Numbered from the stretch's first letter, positions 7,469 through 15,112 are shown. The stretch is 15,265 bases of DNA from W11650 sp963550755 (GCA_963550755.1 CAUVDV010000048.1:1-15265), one strand, 5' to 3'. Notes: a model not told the origin generated them from the letters alone. A program made the numbers and translations.

Positions 7469-8418
7469 CGCCGGTAATTGAAGTTAAAAATCTAAAAAAA
7501 TATTTTAACACGCCGCGGGGCGTGCTGCATGCGGTGGACGATGTCACTTTTACCATTGAACAGGGAAAAACGCTGGGCGTGGTTGGCGAGTCCGGCTGCG
7601 GCAAATCGACTTTAGGGCGGACGATCATTCATTTGCACGAATCAACAGAAGGTAAAATTTTTCTGGACGGCGCCAATGTCACCCGGCTCAAGGGCAAAGA
7701 ATTGCGTCAAGCTCGGGAAAAAATGCAGATTATTTTTCAGGATCCGTATTCCTCTTTGGATCCGCAGAAAACGATTTACAGCACGGTGGTTGAGCCGCTA
7801 AAGGTGTCCGGGAGATATAGCTGGGCAGAAATTGAACAAAAAGCCAATGAGTTGATGGAACTGGTTGGGATTGACGAACGGCTGCGCCTGGCCTATCCGC
7901 ACGAACTGGACGGCGGCCGGCGGCAGAGAGTCGGGATTGCCCGCGCGCTGGCGCTAAATCCCAAGTTTATTGTCTGTGATGAACCGGTCAGCGCGCTGGA
8001 TGTATCGATTCAGGCCCAAGTTTTAAATCTGCTGAAAAAGCTCCAACAGGAAAAAGGTTTAACTTATATGTTTGTGACGCATGACATGTCGGTAGTTAAG
8101 CATGTTTCTGATGATATTTGCGTTATGTATCTGGGGCAGGTGGTGGAAAAATGCGCTTCCAAAGAATTGTTTAAAAATCCGCTGCATCCCTACACTAAGG
8201 CGCTTTTGTCAGCCATTCCGTCAACCGACATCCATAGCCCGATGAAGCGGGAAATTTTAAAAGGAGAAATTACCTCGCCGATTAATCCTAAGCCGGGCTG
8301 CCGCTTTGCGGCGCGGTGCAAATATGCCACGGACATTTGTCAGCAGCCGCAGCGGCAGGAAGAAATCTCGGCCGGGCATTTTGTGACTTGCTGTCGGATC
8401 CATGAGCTAATGAAATAA
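7465..8418 (+). CDS. ABC importer ATPase, DppF/OppF type, variant signature motif
   Basis: 317 residues. Walker A GESGCGKST (41-49), Q-loop Gln92, Walker B FIVCDEP with Asp172 and Glu173, and switch His206 are intact. The ABC signature, usually LSGGQ, reads LDGGR (148-152): the serine that contacts the ATP gamma-phosphate is Asp and the Gln is Arg. Its partner ATPase keeps SGG, so the two ATP sites would be unequal. I recall similar LDGGRRQR motifs in clostridial DppF-like proteins, so this may be a lineage trait. The C-terminal extension has HPY (241-243) and GCRFAARCKYATDIC (278-292). Four-base ATGA overlap with the previous gene implies coupling. AAGGAG lies just upstream. Confidence 0.94.
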   Translation: MTPVIEVKNLKKYFNTPRGVLHAVDDVTFTIEQGKTLGVVGESGCGKSTLGRTIIHLHESTEGKIFLDGANVTRLKGKELRQAREKMQIIFQDPYSSLDPQKTIYSTVVEPLKVSGRYSWAEIEQKANELMELVGIDERLRLAYPHELDGGRRQRVGIARALALNPKFIVCDEPVSALDVSIQAQVLNLLKKLQQEKGLTYMFVTHDMSVVKHVSDDICVMYLGQVVEKCASKELFKNPLHPYTKALLSAIPSTDIHSPMKREILKGEITSPINPKPGCRFAARCKYATDICQQPQRQEEISAGHFVTCCRIHELMK

Positions 8419-8448
8419 GAGCTTTTAGCGAAGATCAAAACAAAAGTT

Positions 8449-8473
8449 ACCGTTTGGCAAGCGGTTTGTAATT
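8449..8473 (+). promoter_or_regulatory. Candidate operator upstream of the GH3 gene
   Basis: Bases 8453-8473 match 2549-2569 before the importer operon at 18 of 21 positions. The first part, ACCGTTTGGCAAGCGGT (8449-8465), is itself a near-perfect 17-base palindrome: only one symmetric pair fails, and the central base lies on the axis. Such symmetry is typical of sites for dimeric repressors. TTGCAA, a possible -35, follows at 8476. The ROK protein is the obvious candidate to bind; this is inferred. Confidence 0.5.
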
Positions 8474-8475
8474 CC

Positions 8476-8518
8476 TTGCAATAAGGAAAGGATGTGTTGG
8501 CATAAATGACTTTATGCC
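8476..8518 (+). promoter_or_regulatory. Putative GH3 promoter overlapped by a perfect palindrome
   Basis: GGCATAAA (8499-8506) and TTTATGCC (8511-8518) are exact inverted repeats around TGAC, a 20-base palindrome with no T tract after it. TTGCAA (8476-8481) and CATAAA (8501-8506) could be -35 and -10 boxes, but their 19-base spacing is long. If this is the promoter, the palindrome covers the -10 box, ideal for a repressor. Otherwise it is a small RNA hairpin in a leader transcribed from the importer operon. Confidence 0.4.
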
Positions 8519-8526
8519 GTTTGCAG

Positions 8527-8571
8527 CAGCTTTTTGTCAGAGCAAACGTAACGGAAACAAAGAAAAAGCTG
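8527..8571 (+). promoter_or_regulatory. Long-loop leader hairpin next to the GH3 ribosome site
   Basis: CAGCTTTTT (8527-8535) pairs exactly with AAAAAGCTG (8563-8571) across a 27-base loop that contains AACGGAAAC. The ribosome site AAGGAG lies only about 12 bases downstream, so folding could affect translation. The importer leader has a comparable element (CAGCTTTT, GGAAC, GCTG in the same order) at 2660-2709. Confidence 0.4.
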
Positions 8572-8594
8572 AGATAAAAAAATAAGGAGAAAAT

Positions 8595-11057
8595 ATGGAA
8601 ATTTATAAAGATCCAACGAAACCGATAGCGGAGCGAGTGGAAGATCTTTTATCAAAAATGACTTTGGAAGAGAAAGCAGCGCAGCTGTGCGGCAACTTGG
8701 CGGCTTCTTTTATTACCGACGGAAAAATTGACAAACAAGCTTTAAGAGAGAAATTTCCGCATGGACACGGCCGTTTTACCCAATATTCGCTGGTTGGACT
8801 GGTAGACCCGGTGCAGATTGCCAAAACTTCCAATATTGTTCAGGAATACTTTGTCAAGGAAACCCGGCTGGGGATTCCGGTGGCTTTGCAAACGGAAAAT
8901 CTATGCGGTTATCCGGCCGCCGGCGGCACTTTGTTTCCGGCGCAGATCAACTTAGGCTGCACTTGGGAGCCGGAGTTGGCGGAAGAAATGGCGGAAATCA
9001 TCGGCCAGGAAAGCCGGGCGGTGGGCATTTCTTCGGCCATGAGCCCGGTGATTGACGTGGCCAGGGATCCGCGCTGGGGCCGTACCTATGAAACTTATGG
9101 CGAAGATCCCTATTTGGTCAGCCGGTTCGGCGTTCATTATGTTCAGGGAATGCAAAGGCAGGGCGTCAGCTGTATTGCCAAGCATTTTTTGGGTTATGCC
9201 TGGACACAGGGCGGATTGAATACGGCGGCGGCGCACATTACTGACCGGGAGCTGTATGAGGTGTTTGCTACCCCGTTTGAAGCAGCTGATAAGGAAGCCG
9301 GTCTGGGCGGCATGATGGCAAATTATGGTGAAATAGATGGTTTGCCGGTAATTGTCAATCCTAAAATCGCCCGCGGTTTGCTCCGCGATACGATGGGCTT
9401 TGAGGGGATGCTGACATCAGACGGAGCGGCGGTCTTAAAACTGTATAATTATTATAAGCTGTCCAAAACTTATGAAGAAGCGGGATTATTGGCCAAACTG
9501 GGCGGCTGTGATACGGAAATCCCGGTAGGCGAGGCCTTCCGGCGGCTGCCGGATTATGTGCGGAGCGGGCAGTTGGATGAAGCGCTGTTGGATGACTCGG
9601 TGCGCCGTATCCTAAAAATCAAATTTGATATGGGTTTATTTGAGAATCCCTATTGCGAAGAGAACGAAGCGGTGATTAAGCAGGCCATGAATAATGAGCG
9701 CAAAAATGCTTTGAGTGAAAAGATCGCCGCCAAGTCATTGGTACTTTTGAAAAATGACGGGACTTTGCCGCTGGTGCCGGGCAAAAAGCTGGCGGTGATT
9801 GGGCCGCATGCCGATAGTTTACGCTATCCGGTCAGCGGGTATACCTATCCGGCTTATATTGAAATGATGGAGGCGGCCGCCGGCGGGCAAACCACCGGGT
9901 TTCACGGGATGACGGACGAGCAGAAAAAGCTGGAACAGGAAAAAGCGGCCGGTAAGACGGAAAAGAAAGTTTTGGGGCCTTTTGCCACGATGTTTAATAT
10001 GTTTTCCGCTGAGGAAAAGAAGCAATTAAGCGATATGAACTCCATCCTGCGGACAATGGGAGCGGAAAGCCTGAAAGAAGCTTTAGAGCAGCGGACAATG
10101 GTTCTTTATGCTAAAGGCTGCGATATTATAGATGAATCGCGGGAAGGTTTTGCCGAAGCGGTGAAAACGGCGGAAGAAGCGGATGTCGTCATTATGGCGC
10201 TGGGCGGTAACTGCGGCTGGGTCAATGTGACCGGCGGCGAGGGGAAAGACCGGCAATCATTAAGTTTACCGGGAGTACAAGAGGAGCTGGTGCGGGCAGT
10301 AGCGGCCGCCGGTAAGCCGATGGTTCTGGTTTTATACGGTCCGGGCGTATTTGCGGTCAATTGGGCGGCAGAAAACGCAGCGGCGATTATGCAGGCTTTT
10401 ATGCCCGGACAATATGCCGCCAAGGTTATCACGCAGGCACTTTTTGGCGAGATTAATCCGGAAGGCAAATTGACGATGACGATTCCCAGAAGCAGCGGTC
10501 AAATTCCGATTTTTTATAATCATAAATGTGGTTCGGGCTATCACAGCGGCGGTGATACCGGGGCCGGTTCGCCGATTTTCAGCGGCGGCTATGTGGATGG
10601 CAAAGCCGATCCGCTCTATTGCTTCGGACATGGTTTAAGCTACAGTTCGTTTCATTTGACGGATGGTCAAACCGAAAAGAGCGTAGCGACCGATGGGGTT
10701 TTGGAGATTAGCTGCACGCTGCGTAATCAGGGAAAACGAGCCGGCGTTGAGGTCGTTCAGCTGTATACCAGATTTTTCGGCGCACACGTCACTCGTCCTT
10801 TAATGCAGTTGTCCGGTTTTCAAAAGGTCTTCTTGCAGCCGGGGGAAACAAAAAAAATAAAATTCCACTTGCCACTTGCCTTGCTGGCATACTATAATGA
10901 AAATATGGATTTTGTAGTTGAACCGGGTGAGTTGACGGTAATGCTGGGCACGGCCTCGGATCAGATCAGCTGGCGGCAAAGCGTGGAATTGACCGGAAAA
11001 ACGGTTAATGTGATGGGAAAAAGAGCATATCTTTGCCCCAGTGAAGTGATAAATTAA
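8595..11057 (+). CDS. Cytoplasmic glycoside hydrolase family 3 (beta-glycosidase)
   Basis: 820 residues, with no signal peptide, so cytoplasmic. Domain order fits GH3: an N-terminal TIM-barrel-like domain (about 10-345) with ARDPRWGRTYETYGEDP (156-172) and KHFLGY (196-201); a second domain (about 378-645) with LVLLKNDGTLPL and GGEGKDRQSLSLPG (547-560); and a fibronectin III-like domain (about 700-800) with GVEVVQLY and LSGFQKVFLQPGE. The expected nucleophile is Asp276 in TSDGAA; many beta-glucosidases have SDW there. A charged, helical insertion (about 425-500) interrupts the second domain. Known specificities include beta-glucosidase, beta-xylosidase and alpha-L-arabinofuranosidase; which applies here cannot be told. 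AAGGAG precedes ATG 8595. Its location after the importer suggests it cuts imported oligosaccharides. Confidence 0.92.
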   Translation: MEIYKDPTKPIAERVEDLLSKMTLEEKAAQLCGNLAASFITDGKIDKQALREKFPHGHGRFTQYSLVGLVDPVQIAKTSNIVQEYFVKETRLGIPVALQTENLCGYPAAGGTLFPAQINLGCTWEPELAEEMAEIIGQESRAVGISSAMSPVIDVARDPRWGRTYETYGEDPYLVSRFGVHYVQGMQRQGVSCIAKHFLGYAWTQGGLNTAAAHITDRELYEVFATPFEAADKEAGLGGMMANYGEIDGLPVIVNPKIARGLLRDTMGFEGMLTSDGAAVLKLYNYYKLSKTYEEAGLLAKLGGCDTEIPVGEAFRRLPDYVRSGQLDEALLDDSVRRILKIKFDMGLFENPYCEENEAVIKQAMNNERKNALSEKIAAKSLVLLKNDGTLPLVPGKKLAVIGPHADSLRYPVSGYTYPAYIEMMEAAAGGQTTGFHGMTDEQKKLEQEKAAGKTEKKVLGPFATMFNMFSAEEKKQLSDMNSILRTMGAESLKEALEQRTMVLYAKGCDIIDESREGFAEAVKTAEEADVVIMALGGNCGWVNVTGGEGKDRQSLSLPGVQEELVRAVAAAGKPMVLVLYGPGVFAVNWAAENAAAIMQAFMPGQYAAKVITQALFGEINPEGKLTMTIPRSSGQIPIFYNHKCGSGYHSGGDTGAGSPIFSGGYVDGKADPLYCFGHGLSYSSFHLTDGQTEKSVATDGVLEISCTLRNQGKRAGVEVVQLYTRFFGAHVTRPLMQLSGFQKVFLQPGETKKIKFHLPLALLAYYNENMDFVVEPGELTVMLGTASDQISWRQSVELTGKTVNVMGKRAYLCPSEVIN

Positions 11058-11203
11058 GTACTTAACGTTCACCTGCCGGAACAGTTGGTTTGGACTGTTG
11101 CCCGCGCCGAAAAGAAAGACAGGGAAAGCGAGTGAAAAAAAGCCAGTCGCCGCCGGCTAAAAGAGTTTTTTAAACTTTAAGCAGACGGCGGCTTTATCAA
11201 AAA

Positions 11204-11245
11204 GCGGCCGCCCGATGCATCGACCGATATTTTGTGCGGGAAGGG
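11204..11245 (+). pseudogene. Relic of the 3' end of a second ROK repressor gene
   Basis: These 42 bases encode AAARCIDRYFVREG, identical to residues 396-409, the C-terminus of the ROK protein at 370-1599. The DNA matches 1555-1596 at 39 of 42 bases and all three differences are synonymous third-position changes. Upstream similarity stops abruptly, an in-frame stop lies at 11171-11173, and the frame reads on past the original stop to 11278. So this is a fragment, not a gene. The surrounding 11058-11296 spacer holds no other gene. It contains a palindrome at 11054-11065, a weak hairpin (GCCGCCG 11149-11155 with CGGCGGC 11186-11192), and GCCAGTCG (11142-11149), part of the candidate operator. 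Confidence 0.75.
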
Positions 11246-11296
11246 GAGATGAGCCCGCTGCCTTTGAATTGCTGTTAAACCGGAAAGGAAGGGAGC

Positions 11297-12922
11297 ATGA
11301 AGCCGAATATTATCATTTTTAATCCGGATCAAATGAGAGCGGATGCCGTTTCGCATTTGGGAGGGGTGAGGGGCACAACGCCGTTTCTGGATGAACTGGC
11401 AGCGCAAGAAGCGGTCTCCTTTCGCCGTGCGTTTTGCCAGAATCCAGTTTGCGTGCCGAGCCGGTGCAGCTTTTTAACCGGCCTGTACCCGCATGTTTAT
11501 GGGCACCGGACGATGCGCTATTTGCTGCATGAGCAGGATTCTACTTTGTTTTCCGAATTGAAAAACGCCGGTTACTATGTGTGGATGAATGACCGGAATG
11601 ACCTTTTGGCCGGGCAGGACGAAGCGCTGGCGGCCAAGCATGCCGATGAAATCTTTTACGCCGGCGGGAGCGGCGCGCCGATGCGGCCGGAAAATTCTGA
11701 TTTTCGCGGGCGGCCCGGCGATAAAAGCTATTATTCTCATTATATCGGCCGGCTGCAAACCGATGAAAACGGCCGCTACTATTCCGATGATGATTTGGCG
11801 GTTGACGCCGCGATTGACAGGCTGCGGAATCCGGTTGACGACCGGCCGGTTTGTATTTTTTTGGGTTTGATGTACCCGCATCCGCCTTATGCGGTAGAAG
11901 AGCCTTATTTTTCCATGTTTGACCGGCAGAGTTTAGCGAACCGGGCGGGAATTGGCCGGAATAAAAGCTATATGCAGGCAGTGCTGCGGCAAAATATGGG
12001 CATGGCTTACGATGAGGCGGATTACGCCGAAATGCGGGCTTGTTATTTGGGCATGTGCCGCAAGGTGGATGATCAATTTAAGCGCTTGTGCGAGGCGTTA
12101 AAGGAAACGGATCATTATGAAAACTCAGCTATTTTCTTTTTCAGCGACCATGGTGATTTTACCGGCGATTATGATTTGCCGGAAAAGGCGCAGAACTGCT
12201 TTGAGGACTGTTTGACCAATGTTCCGTTTTTGGTTAAGCCGCCCCGGGGAACGAGTTTTCAGCCGGGGATTCGGGAGGATTTAATCGAACTGGTTGATTT
12301 TTATGCGACGGCCATGGACTTTGCCGGCGTAACGCCCGATCATGACCAATTTGGCCACAGCCTTAGGGGATTGCTGACGGATAAAGCAGCCGGGCACCGG
12401 CCGTTTGTCTTTTGCGAGGGCGGACGGCTTCCGCATGAGTTTCAATGCGATGAATATCATTCTTCGGCCGGGCCGGATGGAAACGTGCCGGCCGGTAGTA
12501 TGTACTGGCCGCGGCAAATGGCGCAGACCGATGACCGGGCGCATGCCAAGGGTACCATGATCCGGACGGCTGAGGAAAAGTATATACACCGCAGCAACGG
12601 CGAACATGAGTTTTATGATTTAAAAAAAGATCCGCTGGAAGAAAACAATGTTTATGGCCAGGCCGAGTATATGGATCGGGTTTTGGCGCTGCGCCTGAAC
12701 ATGCTGGACTGGTATCAGGCGACCTGCGATATTGTGCCCCGCCGCTATGACCGCCGTTTGTCAGCGGAAGCGATGTGGAATCGGGTAAAAAAATCCTGCC
12801 GGCCGGAATGGGAAGACGATATTCGCGGCTTGATCCGGGAAGGCGCCGGTCTGGCGCTGATTCAGGCGGAAATTGAGCGGCGTAAGACGCAGCCGGGTAG
12901 CAGAGGGTCTGATGAAAAGTAA
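11297..12922 (+). CDS. Type I (formylglycine) sulfatase, cytoplasmic
   Basis: 541 residues in the alkaline phosphatase/sulfatase superfamily; it hydrolyses a sulfate ester. The start MKPNIIIFNPDQMRAD supplies metal-binding Asp11. The maturation motif CVPSR (52-56) with LTG (60-62) matches the CxPSR consensus, so Cys52 should be oxidised to formylglycine. FFFSDHGDFTGDY (280-292) gives the later metal ligands Asp284 and His285. FYDLKKDPLEENNVY (439-453) is the usual C-terminal sulfatase signature. No signal peptide is visible, unlike most secreted or periplasmic bacterial sulfatases. GGAAGGGAG precedes ATG 11297. In an anaerobe the formylglycine would need a radical SAM maturase encoded elsewhere. 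The substrate is probably a sulfated sugar, given the neighbours. Confidence 0.93.
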   Translation: MKPNIIIFNPDQMRADAVSHLGGVRGTTPFLDELAAQEAVSFRRAFCQNPVCVPSRCSFLTGLYPHVYGHRTMRYLLHEQDSTLFSELKNAGYYVWMNDRNDLLAGQDEALAAKHADEIFYAGGSGAPMRPENSDFRGRPGDKSYYSHYIGRLQTDENGRYYSDDDLAVDAAIDRLRNPVDDRPVCIFLGLMYPHPPYAVEEPYFSMFDRQSLANRAGIGRNKSYMQAVLRQNMGMAYDEADYAEMRACYLGMCRKVDDQFKRLCEALKETDHYENSAIFFFSDHGDFTGDYDLPEKAQNCFEDCLTNVPFLVKPPRGTSFQPGIREDLIELVDFYATAMDFAGVTPDHDQFGHSLRGLLTDKAAGHRPFVFCEGGRLPHEFQCDEYHSSAGPDGNVPAGSMYWPRQMAQTDDRAHAKGTMIRTAEEKYIHRSNGEHEFYDLKKDPLEENNVYGQAEYMDRVLALRLNMLDWYQATCDIVPRRYDRRLSAEAMWNRVKKSCRPEWEDDIRGLIREGAGLALIQAEIERRKTQPGSRGSDEK

Positions 12923-12965
12923 TATAATCGGGCTTGCGCGGCGCTTTGTCAGGCAAACAGAAATC

Positions 12966-12982
12966 TGTTCAATACATGAACA
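12966..12982. promoter_or_regulatory. Dyad between the two sulfatase genes
   Basis: TGTTCA (12966-12971) and TGAACA (12977-12982) are exact inverted repeats five bases apart. The 260-base spacer 12923-13182 otherwise has a TTGACA at 13060-13065 without a fitting -10 box, and no terminator or gene. The dyad could be an operator for separate control of the second sulfatase; the evidence is symmetry only. Confidence 0.3.
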
Positions 12983-13182
12983 AGGACTGTCATGCACTTC
13001 TGGCTCTGTTTTATGAGGGAAATATTTAAAGAAAAGTCTGAAAATAAATGATTTAGGGCTTGACATTATAGGAAGGAAAAGAGCGGTTTTTGGCTGGCGG
13101 AAGAAGGCCGGTGCGTAAGGCTATGGACAAAGGCCGCTTGGCGGATACGGGAAAAATAAAAAATCATAAAAAGGAAAAAGAA

Positions 13183-14664
13183 ATGGCCAAAGATATTTTA
13201 TTATTTATGTCCGATCAGCATTCCTATCGGCTGCAAGGCTATGCCGGCGATCCGGTCATTCGCACGCCGATGCTGGATCAGCTGGCGGCCGAGGGGACAG
13301 TTTTGGAAAAGGCAATGACCTCCTGTCCGCTATGCGTGCCGGCTCGGGCGTCCATGATTTCCGGACAGCTCCCCAGCAACAACGGGGTTTTGTTTAACTT
13401 TAACGGGCTAAGCTCCGATCAGGCTACGTTTTTGCATAGTTTGAACTTATCCGGCTATGAAACGGTGCTGTGCGGCCGGATGCATTTTGTCGGGCCGGAT
13501 CAGCGGCATGGCTATGCCAAACGGATTGCCGGGGATCGGACGCCGGTTTTTCATAATGGTGTGCCCAATCATGGCCTGCCGCCGGGCTCAAAGGTGACCG
13601 GCTTTGATGAAAACAGTTCGCTTTATTATATCGGAGAGGGCGATTCGCCGGTGCTGGCCTATGACCGCTATGTCGTTGACCGGGCGCTGGATTATTTGGC
13701 GCGGGACCACGAGCGGCCGCAGTTTTTAACGGTCGGTCTGTATGGGCCGCATTTTCCCTATGTCGCGCCGCCGGAACTATACGATTATTATTATGATAAA
13801 GTGGATTTGAGCGACGTGGCTGCGCCGGTCTGGGAACATCCGGTACTGGCCGGCAAAATGTGTGAAACCGACCCGGAAGTAGCCCGGGCGGCTCGGGCGG
13901 CGTATTATGGTTTGGTTGAGGTCAATGACCGGCACATGCGCCGGGTGTATGAAGCGTTTCAGCAATATTTAAGCCGAACCGGCCGGGAGGGGATTTTTAT
14001 TTATGTGTCCGATCACGGCGATATGAACGGCAGTCGGGGCTACTATGGCAAGCAGGTTTTTTATGAGCCGTCGGTGCATATCCCCTTTGTGTTTGCCGGC
14101 GCCGGAATTGCCAAAGGGCGGCGGATTTCAAGTCCGGTCAGTTTGATGGATATGGGGCCGACAGTCTGCGAGCTGGCCGGAGCGAAGGTGCTGCCGGGTG
14201 ACGGCAAGAGTCTGGCGCCGCTTTTGACCGGCGAGGGGAGTGATGAGGAACGGATAGTGATTAGTGAGCAATATACCTATTGCAGCGATGGCCGGACTTC
14301 GCTGGGGCGGATGTGCCGGTATAAGGACTGGAAATATATTACCTATTCCGGTTTTTCCGGGCAGGATATTTTATTTGATCTGGTCCATGACCCGGCCGAG
14401 CGGACGAATGTATTGGCAGAGCATCCTGAACTGGCCGCCTTGTTCAGCCAGGCGCTTTCCGGTTTAAAGGATTATGACGCAGTGATGCAGCATGAAAACT
14501 GGGTGATGGAACAGTTAAAGCTGCTGATTCGCTGTCATTATGATGATCCGGATGAACGCTGGCAATGTCCGGTTCTGCCGGAGTTGGACAATCCGATCCA
14601 GCGGAAAACACCGTTCAGCGTAACGCCTTGGGCGGTTCAGCTGCGCAAGAAACTGGAATTGTAA
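13183..14664 (+). CDS. Second type I sulfatase, cytoplasmic, CxPAR motif
   Basis: 493 residues from ATG 13183. The frame is open back to a TTG at 13090, but the upstream 31 codons lack family similarity, and MAKDILLFMSDQH is the standard sulfatase start, with AAGGAAAAAG just before it. Asp11 is a metal ligand. The maturation motif is CVPAR (51-55), with Ala instead of Ser at the fourth position; accepted sulfatase patterns allow Ser, Thr or Ala there. YVSDHGDMNG (274-283) supplies Asp277 and His278. LFDLVHDPAERTNVL (397-411) is the C-terminal signature. No signal peptide. Sequence and length differ clearly from the first sulfatase, so the two probably remove different sulfates and are not a tandem copy. 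The exact substrate is unknown. Confidence 0.92.
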   Translation: MAKDILLFMSDQHSYRLQGYAGDPVIRTPMLDQLAAEGTVLEKAMTSCPLCVPARASMISGQLPSNNGVLFNFNGLSSDQATFLHSLNLSGYETVLCGRMHFVGPDQRHGYAKRIAGDRTPVFHNGVPNHGLPPGSKVTGFDENSSLYYIGEGDSPVLAYDRYVVDRALDYLARDHERPQFLTVGLYGPHFPYVAPPELYDYYYDKVDLSDVAAPVWEHPVLAGKMCETDPEVARAARAAYYGLVEVNDRHMRRVYEAFQQYLSRTGREGIFIYVSDHGDMNGSRGYYGKQVFYEPSVHIPFVFAGAGIAKGRRISSPVSLMDMGPTVCELAGAKVLPGDGKSLAPLLTGEGSDEERIVISEQYTYCSDGRTSLGRMCRYKDWKYITYSGFSGQDILFDLVHDPAERTNVLAEHPELAALFSQALSGLKDYDAVMQHENWVMEQLKLLIRCHYDDPDERWQCPVLPELDNPIQRKTPFSVTPWAVQLRKKLEL

Positions 14665-14749
14665 AATCAGGATGGGATTTTAACGGCTAAGAGCGGCGGA
14701 GAGGGCTTTTGTCTAAGAACTGAGGCGAACAGACGAAGGAGAAAATAAA

Positions 14750-15060
14750 ATGGTAAAAGGCTTTAAGATGAAGTTATATCCGGGGATGGCGGCGGAGTAT
14801 GAAAAACGGCATAACGAGCTGTGGCCGGAAATGGTCGAGATGATTCACGCCCATGGCGGCAGGAATTATTCGATTTTTTGGATAAGGAAACCGATATTTT
14901 ATTTGGCTATATTGAGATCGAGGACGAAGCCAAATGGGCGGCGGGAGCAGATACGGCCATCAACCGCAAGTGGTGGGATTTTATGGAGCCGTTAATGGCA
15001 ACCAATCCCGATAACAGCCCGGTCAGCATTGACCTGCGGCTGATGTTTCACTTGGATTAA
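14750..15060 (+). pseudogene. rhaM: L-rhamnose mutarotase, interrupted by a -1 frameshift
   Basis: GAAGGAG precedes ATG 14750. The first 43 codons encode a typical RhaM start, with EYEKRHNELWPEM (16-28) containing the family's Tyr and His. After SIF the frame is lost and stops at 14995. The shifted frame continues LDKETDILFGYIEIE, RKWWDFM and NPDNSPVS to a stop at 15058-15060. Joined, they give 103 residues, matching the roughly 104 of E. coli RhaM. The break is at the run of six T residues, 14874-14879: seven would restore the whole protein. Causes could be a homopolymer sequencing error, a recent mutation, or slippage on the U run. RhaM interconverts the anomers of L-rhamnose in the cytoplasm. 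It implies rhamnose or a similar deoxysugar as the product of the locus. Confidence 0.85.
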
Positions 15061-15112
15061 AGGCGATAGCGACTGCCTCACTTTACCCCAAAAATTTTTT
15101 TTATAAAAGCTC

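Noticed and set aside
11080..11099. Hairpin AACAGT/ACTGTT after the GH3 stop
   Set aside because: Short six-pair stem followed by GCCCGCG with no T tract; not a terminator.
11149..11192. Terminator after the GH3 gene
   Set aside because: The stem is only seven pairs with a 30-base loop, and the T run lies inside the loop rather than after the stem.
13060..13088. Promoter based on TTGACA at 13060-13065
   Set aside because: No A/T-rich -10 box lies 15-19 bases downstream; that region is GCGG-containing.
13090..13182. N-terminal extension of the second sulfatase starting at TTG 13090 or ATG 13123
   Set aside because: The extension is Lys/Gly-rich with no family similarity, while ATG 13183 has a ribosome site and begins the standard sulfatase core.
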